Assembly: GCA_050789445.1 (NCBI GenBank)
Contig: JAILXR010000001.1
Location: 248,001-312,000 of the forward strand
Length of the DNA: 64,000 nt
Reading direction: 5' to 3'
Source of the DNA: JAWSVE01 sp050789445
GTDB taxonomy: Bacteria; Pseudomonadota; Gammaproteobacteria; Pseudomonadales; Cellvibrionaceae
The notes under the pieces are model-generated. The model had not been told where the DNA came from, made no database searches, and worked only from the letters and a program-made list of their open reading frames with translations. The position numbers and the translations under genes are program-made. Positions 45,717-54,730 of the stretch are shown piece after piece (the first letter of the stretch is position 1; each line of letters starts with the position of its first letter).

Positions 45717-46742
45717 ATGCCGAACCATTTAGTAAAAATGACCCTATCTGCAGCCTGCACCTTAACGATGACCTTGTCATTATCTGCATTTTCTGCTGAT
45801 TATGTGGTGCCTAAAACAAGTTTTGGTCAGCCTGATTTACAAGGTATTTGGACAAACGCCACAATGACTTCGTTTGAGCGACCAAAAGCTTTGGGGAATC
45901 AACGAGCACTTCCTACGGAAGAAGCTGAAAAGTTAGAAAAAAATAACCCTTTTGAGATGATGAAAAAACGCGATTCTCAAAAAACGGATCCGAATGCACC
46001 AGCGCCAAAAGCGGGTGGAGGCGGTGTCGGAGGTTACAACGCATTTTGGATGGATCCTGGTACTAAAATTGCCAAGGTTAATGGGGAATATAGAACCTCG
46101 ATCATTATTGAGCCAAAAGATGGGCAAGTGCCTTATACAAAAGAAGGTAGAAAGGCGTTTGTAGACGGATATGCCGTACGCCGTAGTGAGATTGGGTTTG
46201 ATGGACCTGAAGTTCGTGCTCTTGGTGAGAGATGTCTAGTAGGCTTTGGTTCTACTGGTGGTCCACCTATGTTGTCGGTTCTTTACAATAACCATTACCA
46301 AATTGTTCAGTCGCCAGATCATGTTGTGATCACTGTTGAGATGAATCACGATGCTCGTATCATCCGATTAAAAGATAAGCATCGCCCAGACAGTATGCCT
46401 CAATGGCTAGGTGATTCCGTAGGTCATTGGGATGGCAATACATTAGTTGTAGAAACAAAGAACTTCCATAAAGGTCAAAGTGTACGTTCAGCGACGCGTC
46501 ATCGTTTATACATTCCGCCAACGGCTACAGTGATCGAGCGTTTTACACGTGTTGGTCCTGATGAGATTCTTTATCAGTTTAGTGTCGAAGATAAAGATGC
46601 TTATACCAGCAAGTGGAAAGGTGAAATGCCAATGCACCGTTCGCCAGAGCAGATTTTTGAATATGCTTGCCATGAAGGTAACTATTCTTTGCCGGGGATT
46701 TTGGCTGGAGCAAGAGAAGAAGAAAAGCAAGCTAAAAAATAG
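45717..46742 (+). CDS. Conserved exported protein of unknown function
   Basis: 341 residues from the ATG at 45717, with GGGAG eight bases upstream; a TTG further up is less likely. Signal peptide (about 1-25, ending AFSA). The mature protein opens with FGQPDLQGIWTN, a motif seen at the start of a widespread exported family without a known role. It has a Gly-rich loop (KAGGGGVGGYN) and a C-terminal FEYACHEGNYS motif. Two Cys. A terminator follows. Confidence 0.75.
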   Translation: MPNHLVKMTLSAACTLTMTLSLSAFSADYVVPKTSFGQPDLQGIWTNATMTSFERPKALGNQRALPTEEAEKLEKNNPFEMMKKRDSQKTDPNAPAPKAGGGGVGGYNAFWMDPGTKIAKVNGEYRTSIIIEPKDGQVPYTKEGRKAFVDGYAVRRSEIGFDGPEVRALGERCLVGFGSTGGPPMLSVLYNNHYQIVQSPDHVVITVEMNHDARIIRLKDKHRPDSMPQWLGDSVGHWDGNTLVVETKNFHKGQSVRSATRHRLYIPPTATVIERFTRVGPDEILYQFSVEDKDAYTSKWKGEMPMHRSPEQIFEYACHEGNYSLPGILAGAREEEKQAKK

Positions 46743-46764
46743 TTTGTTAATTCTAAAGTAATTT

Positions 46765-46789
46765 AAAAGCCCCTTCGTGGGCTTTTTTT
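46765..46789 (+). terminator. Intrinsic terminator
   Basis: AAAAGCCC, a six-base loop, GGGC and seven T, 23 bases past the stop of the exported protein. Confidence 0.85.
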
Positions 46790-46940
46790 GTGCATGATGA
46801 TTATTGTTGATAGGCAAACTTGTCATTAATAACTATTTCAAATAGTGTGAAACTCCTTTCGTTTTATTTTTTACTATTGTGTAACATTACAGCGAAGCTA
46901 CAAATTAATAATCATTCTTATTAGGCGGCCCTCATTGAAT

Positions 46941-48191
46941 ATGGCAGATGCTCGAAAAAAAATCCCTTTAATATTTAGGCCGTTGGCTGCTTTCATTGTG
47001 ATTTTATCTTCTGGAATGGTTTTTTCCGAAACGGTAATAGAGAAACCAAAAAAGGATCAAACCTCTAATCAATTGATGGATTTTCCTGCTTGTATACAGG
47101 GACTACAAAATGAAGCTCGATCGAGAGGTGTATCTGAAGAGTTAATAAAAGTGTTGGGTCAAGTGACAAGAATTGAACGCACAATTTCATTGGATCGTAG
47201 TCAGCCTGAATTTGTTCAAACGTTTGCTGATTATTTTACTAAGCGCGTGACGGATTATCGCGTGACTCGCGGCAGAGATCTCTTAAAAGAAAACAAGGAA
47301 TTTTTGCAAGGACTGACAAAAGAATATGGAGTCCCAGCGCAATACATCGTTTCTTTTTGGGGACTAGAAAGTAACTTTGGAAGCTACATAGGAAAAATGC
47401 CGATACTGGATTCGCTGGCGACACTAGCTTGTGATACACGCAGAAGTGGCTTGTTCACACGCGAATTATTTTCAGCTTTGGATATCATGGCTGAACACAC
47501 AATTTCAGTAGAACAAATGCAAGGTTCGTGGGCGGGTGCGATTGGCCATACACAATTTTTACCGTCAGCGTATAAACAATATGGCGTTGATGGCGATGGT
47601 GATGGCCGAATTGATTTATGGAGTAGCCAAGTAGATGCACTGACGTCAGCGGCTAACTATTTGAATAAACTTGGCTGGAAAAAAGAATTGAGGTGGGGTA
47701 GGGAAGTTGTGTTGCCATCCGGTTTTGATTATTCATTATCGGGTATTAAAAACCCGAAAAAACTATCTGAGTGGCGACAATTAAAAATTAAAAAAGCCTC
47801 TGGAGAGCTTGTTGCCGATTTAGATATCGAAGCGGCATTGTTAGTTCCTTCAGGATCTGACGGCCCGAAATTTTTAATCTATGATAATTTCGAAGTCATC
47901 ATGAAGTGGAATCGTTCTCAATTCTACGCATTGAGTGTAGGAAGTTTGGCTGATCGTATTAATGGCGCAGGTGAATTTTCTAAATCATTTCCAAACACAG
48001 ATCCGCTCACAAAAGATCAAGTGATTCAACTACAAACACGTTTAGATCAAATGGGTTTTGAACCTGGCGATGTTGACGGACGCTTAGGACCAGCAACGAC
48101 ACAATCTATCAGTAAGTATCAAAAAAGTATTAATGCTGTTGCCGATGGTTTTGCAGATAGTCAATTATTAAAGTCATTAAATATTTTATAG
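46941..48191 (+). CDS. Lytic murein transglycosylase, MltB/SltB type
   Basis: 416 residues from the ATG at 46941; a TTG two codons earlier has better spacing to AGGCGG, so the start is uncertain. A signal-like helix (about 12-31) lacks a lipobox, so the protein is soluble or membrane-anchored, unlike lipoprotein MltB. The catalytic Glu is in FWGLESNFGSYIG; the family IGHTQFLPSAYKQYGVDGDG follows. A C-terminal peptidoglycan-binding domain (about 350-416; QLQTRLDQMGFEPGDVDGRL) completes it. It cleaves murein to 1,6-anhydro ends. Confidence 0.93.
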   Translation: MADARKKIPLIFRPLAAFIVILSSGMVFSETVIEKPKKDQTSNQLMDFPACIQGLQNEARSRGVSEELIKVLGQVTRIERTISLDRSQPEFVQTFADYFTKRVTDYRVTRGRDLLKENKEFLQGLTKEYGVPAQYIVSFWGLESNFGSYIGKMPILDSLATLACDTRRSGLFTRELFSALDIMAEHTISVEQMQGSWAGAIGHTQFLPSAYKQYGVDGDGDGRIDLWSSQVDALTSAANYLNKLGWKKELRWGREVVLPSGFDYSLSGIKNPKKLSEWRQLKIKKASGELVADLDIEAALLVPSGSDGPKFLIYDNFEVIMKWNRSQFYALSVGSLADRINGAGEFSKSFPNTDPLTKDQVIQLQTRLDQMGFEPGDVDGRLGPATTQSISKYQKSINAVADGFADSQLLKSLNIL

Positions 48192-48265
48192 AAAAATGCA
48201 CTTATTATCCGAAACCAAGTATTTTTAAAGTTAAAAATAAAAGCATAATAGAAGGGAATTTTTGA

Positions 48266-48706
48266 GTGAGCATAATAGACAGTCACATGCCAAAAAATGC
48301 TGTTACTGATGATGAAATCAATGATTGTTTTGGTGTTATGTCTGAACTGCGACCTCATCTGAAGAAGAGTGAGTTCTTAAGAACAGTTAGAGAAATGGAG
48401 TCGGAAGGTTTTCAGTTAGCATTCATTAGAAGTAGCAGTAAAGCGGTTGCTGTAGCGGGTTATCGAATCTATACCAATTTATTTATGGGTAAACACTTAT
48501 ATGTGGATGATCTAGTAACGTCCGAAGCAGCAAGGTCTAAAGGCTATGGAGAAAAACTGCTTGAGTGGTTAAAAATGACTGCCATAGAAGGCGATTGCAA
48601 TTACATTCATTTAGATTCGGGTACACATCGAGGCGAAGCACATAAATTTTATTTTAATCAAAACTTCACAATAGCCAGTTATCATTTTTGTCAGGAATTA
48701 AGATAA
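48266..48706 (+). CDS. GNAT-family N-acetyltransferase
   Basis: 146 residues from a GTG with GAAGGG nine bases upstream. Motif A is DLVTSEAARSKGYGEKLLEW, with the G-Y-G turn that binds acetyl-CoA. The HLDSGTHRGEAHKFYFNQNF segment is typical of small GNAT enzymes with many close relatives in proteobacteria. Substrate unknown. A single gene with about 190 bases of AT-rich gap behind it. Confidence 0.87.
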   Translation: MSIIDSHMPKNAVTDDEINDCFGVMSELRPHLKKSEFLRTVREMESEGFQLAFIRSSSKAVAVAGYRIYTNLFMGKHLYVDDLVTSEAARSKGYGEKLLEWLKMTAIEGDCNYIHLDSGTHRGEAHKFYFNQNFTIASYHFCQELR

Positions 48707-48897
48707 TCTTGCTGATTAATAATGTGATTTGAGTAGTATATTTTTTCAGTGGCTGTGATAGTCTTCTGATTATTCAGCACTTTATATTCGGGAATCACCG
48801 CTACAGGGATTGTAGGTCTAACGTTGTATAGTTCATCTATTTGTCTAAGCCTTCAATCTCTAAGCCATACGACTGTAATCAATAAGAGTCGACTGGG

Positions 48898-49410
48898 ATG
48901 ACAATTTCAAAAATTATATTTTCTTTGTTATTTATTTTAATCGCAGCCTCGATGTTTTTTTATTCTGTAAAAGGAAAAGGTATGTCTTTGTTTGGTAAAG
49001 GTGAAAAAGTGTGCATTTTTTCTGGATTTGACGGGAAAATCACATTAAATGGTGAACCAGCGTCTGGTGCAAAAATTATTCGAAAAGCGCAATGGATGGA
49101 TGATGTCGAGCCTAAGTCAAAAGAGTATTTTGCAGGCAAAAATGGTGAGTTTTCTTTTGAGTCTTGGTGGGCTTTAGATCAAAGAAAATTTGTTCCTCAG
49201 TTTGCGTCAAGTCAACAGATTTCGGTGATATACAAAGATGAAACTTACGAGATATGGGGTGCAGGCAAGTTAGACACTAAAGAAAATGAGGAATTCTCGT
49301 ATAAATACCCAAAAAAATTATCGTGCGAGTTAACAGATGACTCTATATTTATTCAGCTAGATGGAGGATCATTTATTAGCACTTCCTGCCAATGGACTAT
49401 AGGCGATTGA
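48898..49410 (+). CDS. Small membrane-anchored protein (DUF6795-like), partner of the lipase gene
   Basis: 170 residues. One N-terminal membrane helix (about 5-23) leads a mostly beta periplasmic domain. It has CIFSGFDGKITLNGEPASGA, then an AGKNGEFSFESWWALDQRKF segment that looks like a carboxypeptidase-regulatory or transthyretin-type beta sandwich; two Cys near the end may pair. I believe this is the DUF6795 family but cannot verify it. It is 20 bases ahead of the class 3 lipase gene, so a shared transcript is likely. An immunity or chaperone role is inference. Confidence 0.7.
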   Translation: MTISKIIFSLLFILIAASMFFYSVKGKGMSLFGKGEKVCIFSGFDGKITLNGEPASGAKIIRKAQWMDDVEPKSKEYFAGKNGEFSFESWWALDQRKFVPQFASSQQISVIYKDETYEIWGAGKLDTKENEEFSYKYPKKLSCELTDDSIFIQLDGGSFISTSCQWTIGD

Positions 49411-49430
49411 CGAAAAAAAAGGAATTATAA

Positions 49431-50570
49431 GTGAATACTTTATCACCTAAAAAATCCGCAGAGTTTGCTGCGGGAATTTATGCGGTTAGAAACGATTTTC
49501 TTTTTAAACGATTTTTGGGGCAACCAGAATTCTCGCAAAAAGGTGCGGATAAAAATACTGTTTCCGCTAGCCTAGGAGGTCGATTATTTAATACAAACGA
49601 TAGTTTTGCTTTGTGCGCTCGTGGGGCAGGGAACTATAAAAACGATATTTTTCTAATCTTTCGAGGCACTGCAACTAGTGCGGATGTTATTTCTGATGTT
49701 CGTATAGGTTTCCAGGCTTCTGTCACAGGGTCTTTTGTACATAGCGGTTTTAATCAGGCATTTACTAGCATGATTAAAGATTTATCGGCATTTCTATCTT
49801 TGCATTCAGACGCGACAAACGTTCATTGTATTGGCCATAGCTTAGGTGGAGCTGTAGCAAATTTAGCAGCGGACTGGGTAAAAGATAATTATTCAAAAAA
49901 TGTGAAATTGTATACGTTTGGTAGTCCTCGTGTAGGACTTGGGTTAGGAGGTTTTGCAAATAGTCTCACAACGAAACTTAAAGAGGAAAATATACATCGC
50001 GTGTATCACGGTAATGATCCTGTACCAATGTTTCCTGTATTTCCCTACATGCATGCTCCTCAACCTAGAGATGGATACTATCTGTCATTCAATGGGCGGT
50101 TAATGAGTATTCAAGCCCATTTTATGAAAAATTATATCAGTACAATCAGCGAATCCGGCTGGGAAAGTATGAGTAGCTTTTCCTCGGGAATGCCCTCGTA
50201 TGCCTCTTTAAAATATTGGTTAACGTCTGATGTCACCGTGAGTGCAAGGGATGCAGGAGCTTGGGAAAAGATTAATCATATCTTTCGTTACTTGTTTCAG
50301 TCGGTACTGGCAACAGTTTTTCAGCCCGTTTTAGTGGGAGGTTTTACTGCGATTGATCAGTTGGCGATGATGTTACATCGTGGAATTGATTTTAGTGTCG
50401 ATGCTGCAGACTGGGTATTTTATTTGGTTCGCAGAATGATGCAAATGATGGGTATGAAAATTGTTGAAAGTATTGAGCAATTAACGGAAGCATTAATCCG
50501 AATGGTTTTAAGACGGATGATTGCTTATATTAGCCGCGAAGTAAAAAAAGCCCTTGATAGCATCTTATAA
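49431..50570 (+). CDS. Class 3 lipase family protein
   Basis: 379 residues from a GTG with AAGGA upstream. The class 3 lipase elbow is GHSLGGA with Ser137; Asp196 (GNDPVPM) and His208 complete a likely triad. DIFLIFRGT precedes the elbow as in the family. No signal peptide. The last 130 residues hold hydrophobic and amphipathic helices (about 285-379), perhaps for membrane insertion. A lipase without signal peptide, paired with a periplasmic protein gene, is the pattern of type VI secretion phospholipase effectors, but no VgrG or other secretion gene is here. Confidence 0.88.
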   Translation: MNTLSPKKSAEFAAGIYAVRNDFLFKRFLGQPEFSQKGADKNTVSASLGGRLFNTNDSFALCARGAGNYKNDIFLIFRGTATSADVISDVRIGFQASVTGSFVHSGFNQAFTSMIKDLSAFLSLHSDATNVHCIGHSLGGAVANLAADWVKDNYSKNVKLYTFGSPRVGLGLGGFANSLTTKLKEENIHRVYHGNDPVPMFPVFPYMHAPQPRDGYYLSFNGRLMSIQAHFMKNYISTISESGWESMSSFSSGMPSYASLKYWLTSDVTVSARDAGAWEKINHIFRYLFQSVLATVFQPVLVGGFTAIDQLAMMLHRGIDFSVDAADWVFYLVRRMMQMMGMKIVESIEQLTEALIRMVLRRMIAYISREVKKALDSIL

Positions 50571-50607
50571 AAAATCGGGCGTATAAAGATTGTTTTTATG
50601 GGCTTAA

Positions 50608-51162
50608 CTATTTCTCTGAATAGATATCCAAATGTAATCTCAACAAACCAGCAACAGACATCGCATCGGTAATCTCTCCTTTCTTTACCATGTTAATGGC
50701 TTCAGTTAATGGTAACTTTTTTATCTCTATATCTTCGGTGACTTCCAGTTGCTGAGTCCCTTCAAAAATATTGGTGGCGACAAAAATAGTGGCTCGTTGA
50801 TCAGTGACTGAATTTGATGGGTGTAATTGCATTAATTCTTTCCACTCTTTTGCCTTTAAACCGGTCTCTTCTTCTAATTCTCTTTTTGCAGACTCTAAAA
50901 TATTATGTCCCAAAGGTGATCCTCCTTCAGGGATTTCCCAGGTAACTTCATCGATTGCATAACGGCTTTGTTTAACTAGCCAAGTGTTTCCATCATTGTC
51001 TATTGGAATAATACCAACGGCGTTTTCTTTAAAACGGACAAGTCCGTAAATACCATCGGTATTGTTCGGTGTTTTGACTTCGTGGTGCTCCACTCTAATC
51101 CAGTTGTTTTCATAAACCGTATCAATTGAAAGGACTTTCCAACTTCCTATTTTTTTTATCAT
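50608..51162 (-). CDS. Nudix hydrolase (ADP-ribose pyrophosphatase-like)
   Basis: 184 residues from the ATG at 51162 (MIKKIGSWKV); the frame extends 32 codons upstream without support. The Nudix box is GGSPLGHNILESAKRELEEE, ending in TGL. The REx2EE core is intact, but the first Glu of Gx5E is His here. The length and WLVKQSRYAIDEVTWEIPEG match the ADP-ribose pyrophosphatase branch. It cleaves a nucleoside diphosphate linked to another group. It is convergent with the lipase gene and divergent from ygiQ. Confidence 0.87.
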   Translation of the reverse strand: MIKKIGSWKVLSIDTVYENNWIRVEHHEVKTPNNTDGIYGLVRFKENAVGIIPIDNDGNTWLVKQSRYAIDEVTWEIPEGGSPLGHNILESAKRELEEETGLKAKEWKELMQLHPSNSVTDQRATIFVATNIFEGTQQLEVTEDIEIKKLPLTEAINMVKKGEITDAMSVAGLLRLHLDIYSEK

Positions 51163-51341
51163 AACTATAGATTCTCTTTTTAAAGGGGCCTTTGAAGTGT
51201 TTCTGTAGAGCCAGAGTTGATAATTGACAATGATGCACGAAGAGTGCGAAACAATCATGACAATCCTGTATCATTCGGCTTTTATCAGGCTATGCCCGCT
51301 CACACTTCCAAAAAAATAGTAAACATCAGTTACCAGCCCCT

Positions 51342-53525
51342 ATGAAAATTAAAGCACAGACACAATCGTTATTTGAATATCCTAAATATTGGGCGGAATG
51401 CTATGGCGTAGCCCCTTATCTGCCGATGTCTCGTGCGGAGATGGATGAATTAGGCTGGGATAGCTGTGACATTATCATTGTGACTGGTGATGCTTATATT
51501 GATCATCCTAGCTTTGGTATGGCGGTGATTGGCCGATTCCTCGAGTCTCAGGGATTCCGTGTTGGTATTATTTCTCAACCTGATTGGAAAAACACGGATG
51601 ATTTTATGGCGCTTGGTGAGCCGAATTTATTTTTCGGTGTAACGGCTGGGAATATGGATTCTCTTATCAATCGTTATACGGCCGATTTACGACTCCGTAG
51701 TGACGACGCCTATACGCCTCACGGTGAAGCGGGTAAGAGACCTGATCGTTCTGTTATTGTTTACAGTCAGCGCTGCAAAGAGGCCTACAAGCAAACGCCG
51801 ATTGTGATTGGTGGTATCGAGGCGAGTTTACGTCGTATTGCTCAATACGATTATTGGTCCAATGAAGTTCGCCGTTCAGTGTTAATTGATTCGGGAGCGG
51901 ATATTTTATTATTTGGAAATGCTGAGCGTGCTATCGCAGAAGTGGCGCATCAAATATCGGCGGGGAAAAAAGTCAGTGATATTGTTGATATGCGTGGCAC
52001 TGCGGTTTTGCGTGATGCGACACCAGAGGGTTGGCTAGAAGTTGATTCAACGCGTATTGATTGGCCAAGCAAGATAGATGAAATCCCAAACCCTTATGAA
52101 TTTGATCACGATAGCGCTGCAAGTTGCGCGAGTGAAAAAGATTCGTCTGCAGAATCGATTGATGTCGTTGATGTAAAAGACGAAGTGCGACCGATTCGAA
52201 TCATCCCGCTTCCGCTTTTACATAATGAGAAAAAAAATAATCCTAATTTTGATGCTGATAAAACAGTGATTCGATTACCTTCGTTCGAAAAGGTAAAAAA
52301 CGACTCTGCATTATATGCTCATGCATCACGCGTACTTCATCAAGAAGCCAATCCTTACAATGCAAAACCGTTGATACAAAAACATGGCACAAAAGAAGTT
52401 TGGGTTAATCCACCTCCGATTCCGCTAGAAACGCCAGAGATGGATGGCATTTTTGATTTACCTTATCAGCGTAAGCCGCACCCAATTTATACAGATGCGA
52501 ATATTCCTGCTTACGAAATGATTAAAACATCTGTGAATATTATGCGCGGCTGTTTTGGCGGTTGCACATTTTGTTCGATTACAGAACATGAAGGGCGAAT
52601 TATTCAAAGTCGTTCTCAAGAATCAATTTTAGGTGAGATAGAAAAAATCCGTGATCAAGTGCCAGGATTTACCGGTACGATTTCTGATTTGGGTGGACCA
52701 ACCGCCAACATGTATCGTTTGGAATGTAAAAGTGAAGAGATATTAAAAAGCTGTAAACGTCTTAGCTGTGTTTATCCCACGATTTGTAACAACTTAGAAA
52801 CGAGCCATAAACACACAACGCAGTTGTACCGTGAAGCACGAAAAATCCCCGGTATTAAGCGTATCGCTGTTGCATCGGGTTTACGTTACGATCTAGCCGT
52901 TAAAGATCCTGAATACGTAAAAGAATTAGTGACGCATCATGTTGGCGGTTATTTGAAAATTGCGCCAGAGCATAGCGAAGAAAATGTGCTTACAAAAATG
53001 ATGAAGCCGGGTATGGGCGCTTATGATGAATTCAAGCGGATGTTTGAAAAATATTCGAAAGAAGCCGGGAAAAAACAATATTTAATACCCTACTTTATAG
53101 CGGGGCACCCAGGTTGCGAAGATGAAGATATGTTGAGTCTTGCGCTTTGGCTCAAAGATAATGATTTTCGTGTTGATCAAGTCCAAAATTTTTATCCATC
53201 GCCTATGGCACTTGCTACAGCGATGTATTATTCAGAACGAAACCCTTTAAGAAAGCTCAGTTATAAAACTGAAAAAATGTTTGTTTCGAAGGAATTAAAA
53301 CATCGGCGGCTACAAAAAACTTTTTTACGCTATCACGATGAAAAAGGTTGGGATGACTTGCGAGAAGCGCTGAAACGGATGGGGCGAGAAGATTTAATTG
53401 GCGATGGCCCTAAAGCATTAGTGCCTGCGATTGCGAAAAAATTCGGCAAACGTAAGGGGGGGAATAAATTAACGAGTCCGTCAGGGAAAAGAAAAATGAA
53501 TCGACGTCCAACAAAACGTCGATAG
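51342..53525 (+). CDS. ygiQ: YgiQ-family radical SAM protein
   Basis: 727 residues. The radical SAM cluster motif CFGGCTFC is at about 405-412, inside a central core; an N-terminal cobalamin-like UPF0313 domain (about 1-300) begins SWDSCDIIIVTGDAYIDHPS. The C-terminal tail is basic and probably flexible. YgiQ proteins are widespread, but their reaction is not firmly known. The gene stands alone, divergent from the Nudix gene. Confidence 0.93.
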   Translation: MKIKAQTQSLFEYPKYWAECYGVAPYLPMSRAEMDELGWDSCDIIIVTGDAYIDHPSFGMAVIGRFLESQGFRVGIISQPDWKNTDDFMALGEPNLFFGVTAGNMDSLINRYTADLRLRSDDAYTPHGEAGKRPDRSVIVYSQRCKEAYKQTPIVIGGIEASLRRIAQYDYWSNEVRRSVLIDSGADILLFGNAERAIAEVAHQISAGKKVSDIVDMRGTAVLRDATPEGWLEVDSTRIDWPSKIDEIPNPYEFDHDSAASCASEKDSSAESIDVVDVKDEVRPIRIIPLPLLHNEKKNNPNFDADKTVIRLPSFEKVKNDSALYAHASRVLHQEANPYNAKPLIQKHGTKEVWVNPPPIPLETPEMDGIFDLPYQRKPHPIYTDANIPAYEMIKTSVNIMRGCFGGCTFCSITEHEGRIIQSRSQESILGEIEKIRDQVPGFTGTISDLGGPTANMYRLECKSEEILKSCKRLSCVYPTICNNLETSHKHTTQLYREARKIPGIKRIAVASGLRYDLAVKDPEYVKELVTHHVGGYLKIAPEHSEENVLTKMMKPGMGAYDEFKRMFEKYSKEAGKKQYLIPYFIAGHPGCEDEDMLSLALWLKDNDFRVDQVQNFYPSPMALATAMYYSERNPLRKLSYKTEKMFVSKELKHRRLQKTFLRYHDEKGWDDLREALKRMGREDLIGDGPKALVPAIAKKFGKRKGGNKLTSPSGKRKMNRRPTKRR

Positions 53526-53563
53526 TTTTTTTATCGCACTATTTTTTTATTGCTTACTTAACC

Positions 53564-54004
53564 CTACCAAGATCCAATGTTTTTCATTGAGATCCAGGGC
53601 TCTACAGGCTCAAGAGAGCCGTCTTTTTGTAGTAGCTCTATAGAAATATTATCGGGCGATCGCACGAATGCCATGTGTCCACATCGAGGAGGGCGGTTGA
53701 TAGTAACGCCACCATCCATTAAGCGTTGACATGTTTCGTAGATGTTATCGACACGAAATGCCATGTGTCCAAAATTCCTTCCTTCTGAGTAACCTGATTC
53801 ATCCCAGTTGTAGGTCAGTTCGATAGCGGGAGCAAAATCTTTTTTGAATCTGTTTTCGTCATCTGGCGCTGCCAAAAAGACAAGAGTGAATTTCCCTTCG
53901 GGCACTTCTTTGCGGCGAACTTCTATCATGCCCAATAATTCACAATAAAAATGTAACGATGCATCAAGATCGCTGACACGAACCATGGTGTGTAAATATT
54001 GCAT
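53564..54004 (-). CDS. gloA: Lactoylglutathione lyase (glyoxalase I)
   Basis: 146 residues. Metal ligands are visible at the two VOC modules: His5 (LHTMVRVSDL), Glu in AIELTYNW, His in FGHMAFRVDNIYETC and Glu in SIELLQ. GloA isomerises the methylglyoxal-glutathione hemithioacetal to S-lactoylglutathione. The short length without large inserts fits the Ni-dependent bacterial class. It follows the glutathione S-transferase gene by 18 bases, so both act in glutathione chemistry and are likely cotranscribed. Confidence 0.93.
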   Translation of the reverse strand: MQYLHTMVRVSDLDASLHFYCELLGMIEVRRKEVPEGKFTLVFLAAPDDENRFKKDFAPAIELTYNWDESGYSEGRNFGHMAFRVDNIYETCQRLMDGGVTINRPPRCGHMAFVRSPDNISIELLQKDGSLEPVEPWISMKNIGSW

Positions 54005-54022
54005 TGCTATGTCCTTAGGGTA

Positions 54023-54652
54023 TTAAAACGAGTAACGCGCAAACTGAGAAGTTGGACGAGTATCAATTCGCGTTCGCCATTCAATAATTGCTGGTTTGTT
54101 TAGATTTTCAATTTGATAGATTAACGCTAATTGTAAACCACAATAGGCAGTGATGTCGGCAACTGAAAAAGCATCGCCTGCAATATATGAATGAGTACGT
54201 AATTGCTCTTCTAGTAAATCAATCGTTTTTAGAATCTTTATTTTGTAGTATGGCCCGAATTCAGAAATTTGATTGAAGCTATTTTTAAAAAATTCATGGG
54301 TATGATGCCCGTATTCGACTACAGGAATAAAAAACCCTAATTCTACTCTTCGCTGCCACATTTCTATTGTGGCTTTTTCTAATGGAGTATTACCTAGTAA
54401 TTTTTTCTCAGGATAGCTAGATTCAAGGTAAGAACAAATAGCTGTCGATTCACTGAGGTGTGTATTTTCGTCGATTTCCAAAATTGGAACTTGGCCTAAA
54501 GGATTTATCGGTTTTAAATTTTGAAGAGAGGCTGGGTCCATTCCAATATAGGATGTTTCAATATCCATGCCCAGATTCGAAATTGCTTTTTCTGCAATAA
54601 ACATTTCGATACGCTTGCCGTTCGGAGCAATTGGGAATGTAATCAATTTCAT
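54023..54652 (-). CDS. Glutathione S-transferase
   Basis: 209 residues. Thioredoxin-like N-terminal domain (about 1-80) with the NPLGQVPILE cis-Pro loop and the glutathione-binding LSESTAICSYLE; all-helical C-terminal domain with AGDAFSVADITAYCGL (N-capping box). It conjugates glutathione to electrophiles. It heads a two-gene unit with gloA. A terminator separates it from the permease gene upstream. Confidence 0.93.
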   Translation of the reverse strand: MKLITFPIAPNGKRIEMFIAEKAISNLGMDIETSYIGMDPASLQNLKPINPLGQVPILEIDENTHLSESTAICSYLESSYPEKKLLGNTPLEKATIEMWQRRVELGFFIPVVEYGHHTHEFFKNSFNQISEFGPYYKIKILKTIDLLEEQLRTHSYIAGDAFSVADITAYCGLQLALIYQIENLNKPAIIEWRTRIDTRPTSQFARYSF

Positions 54653-54674
54653 TATTTGACCTTTTGATAGTTAC

Positions 54675-54714
54675 AAAAAAAGCACATGACAAATAAATGT
54701 GATGTGCTTTTTTT
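54675..54714. terminator. Terminator between the permease and glutathione S-transferase genes
   Basis: AGCACAT (54681-54687) pairs with ATGTGCT (54702-54708) with A runs before and T runs after. It ends the minus-strand permease gene before the gst-gloA unit. Confidence 0.85.
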
Positions 54715-54730
54715 AAATACTAATATTTAA

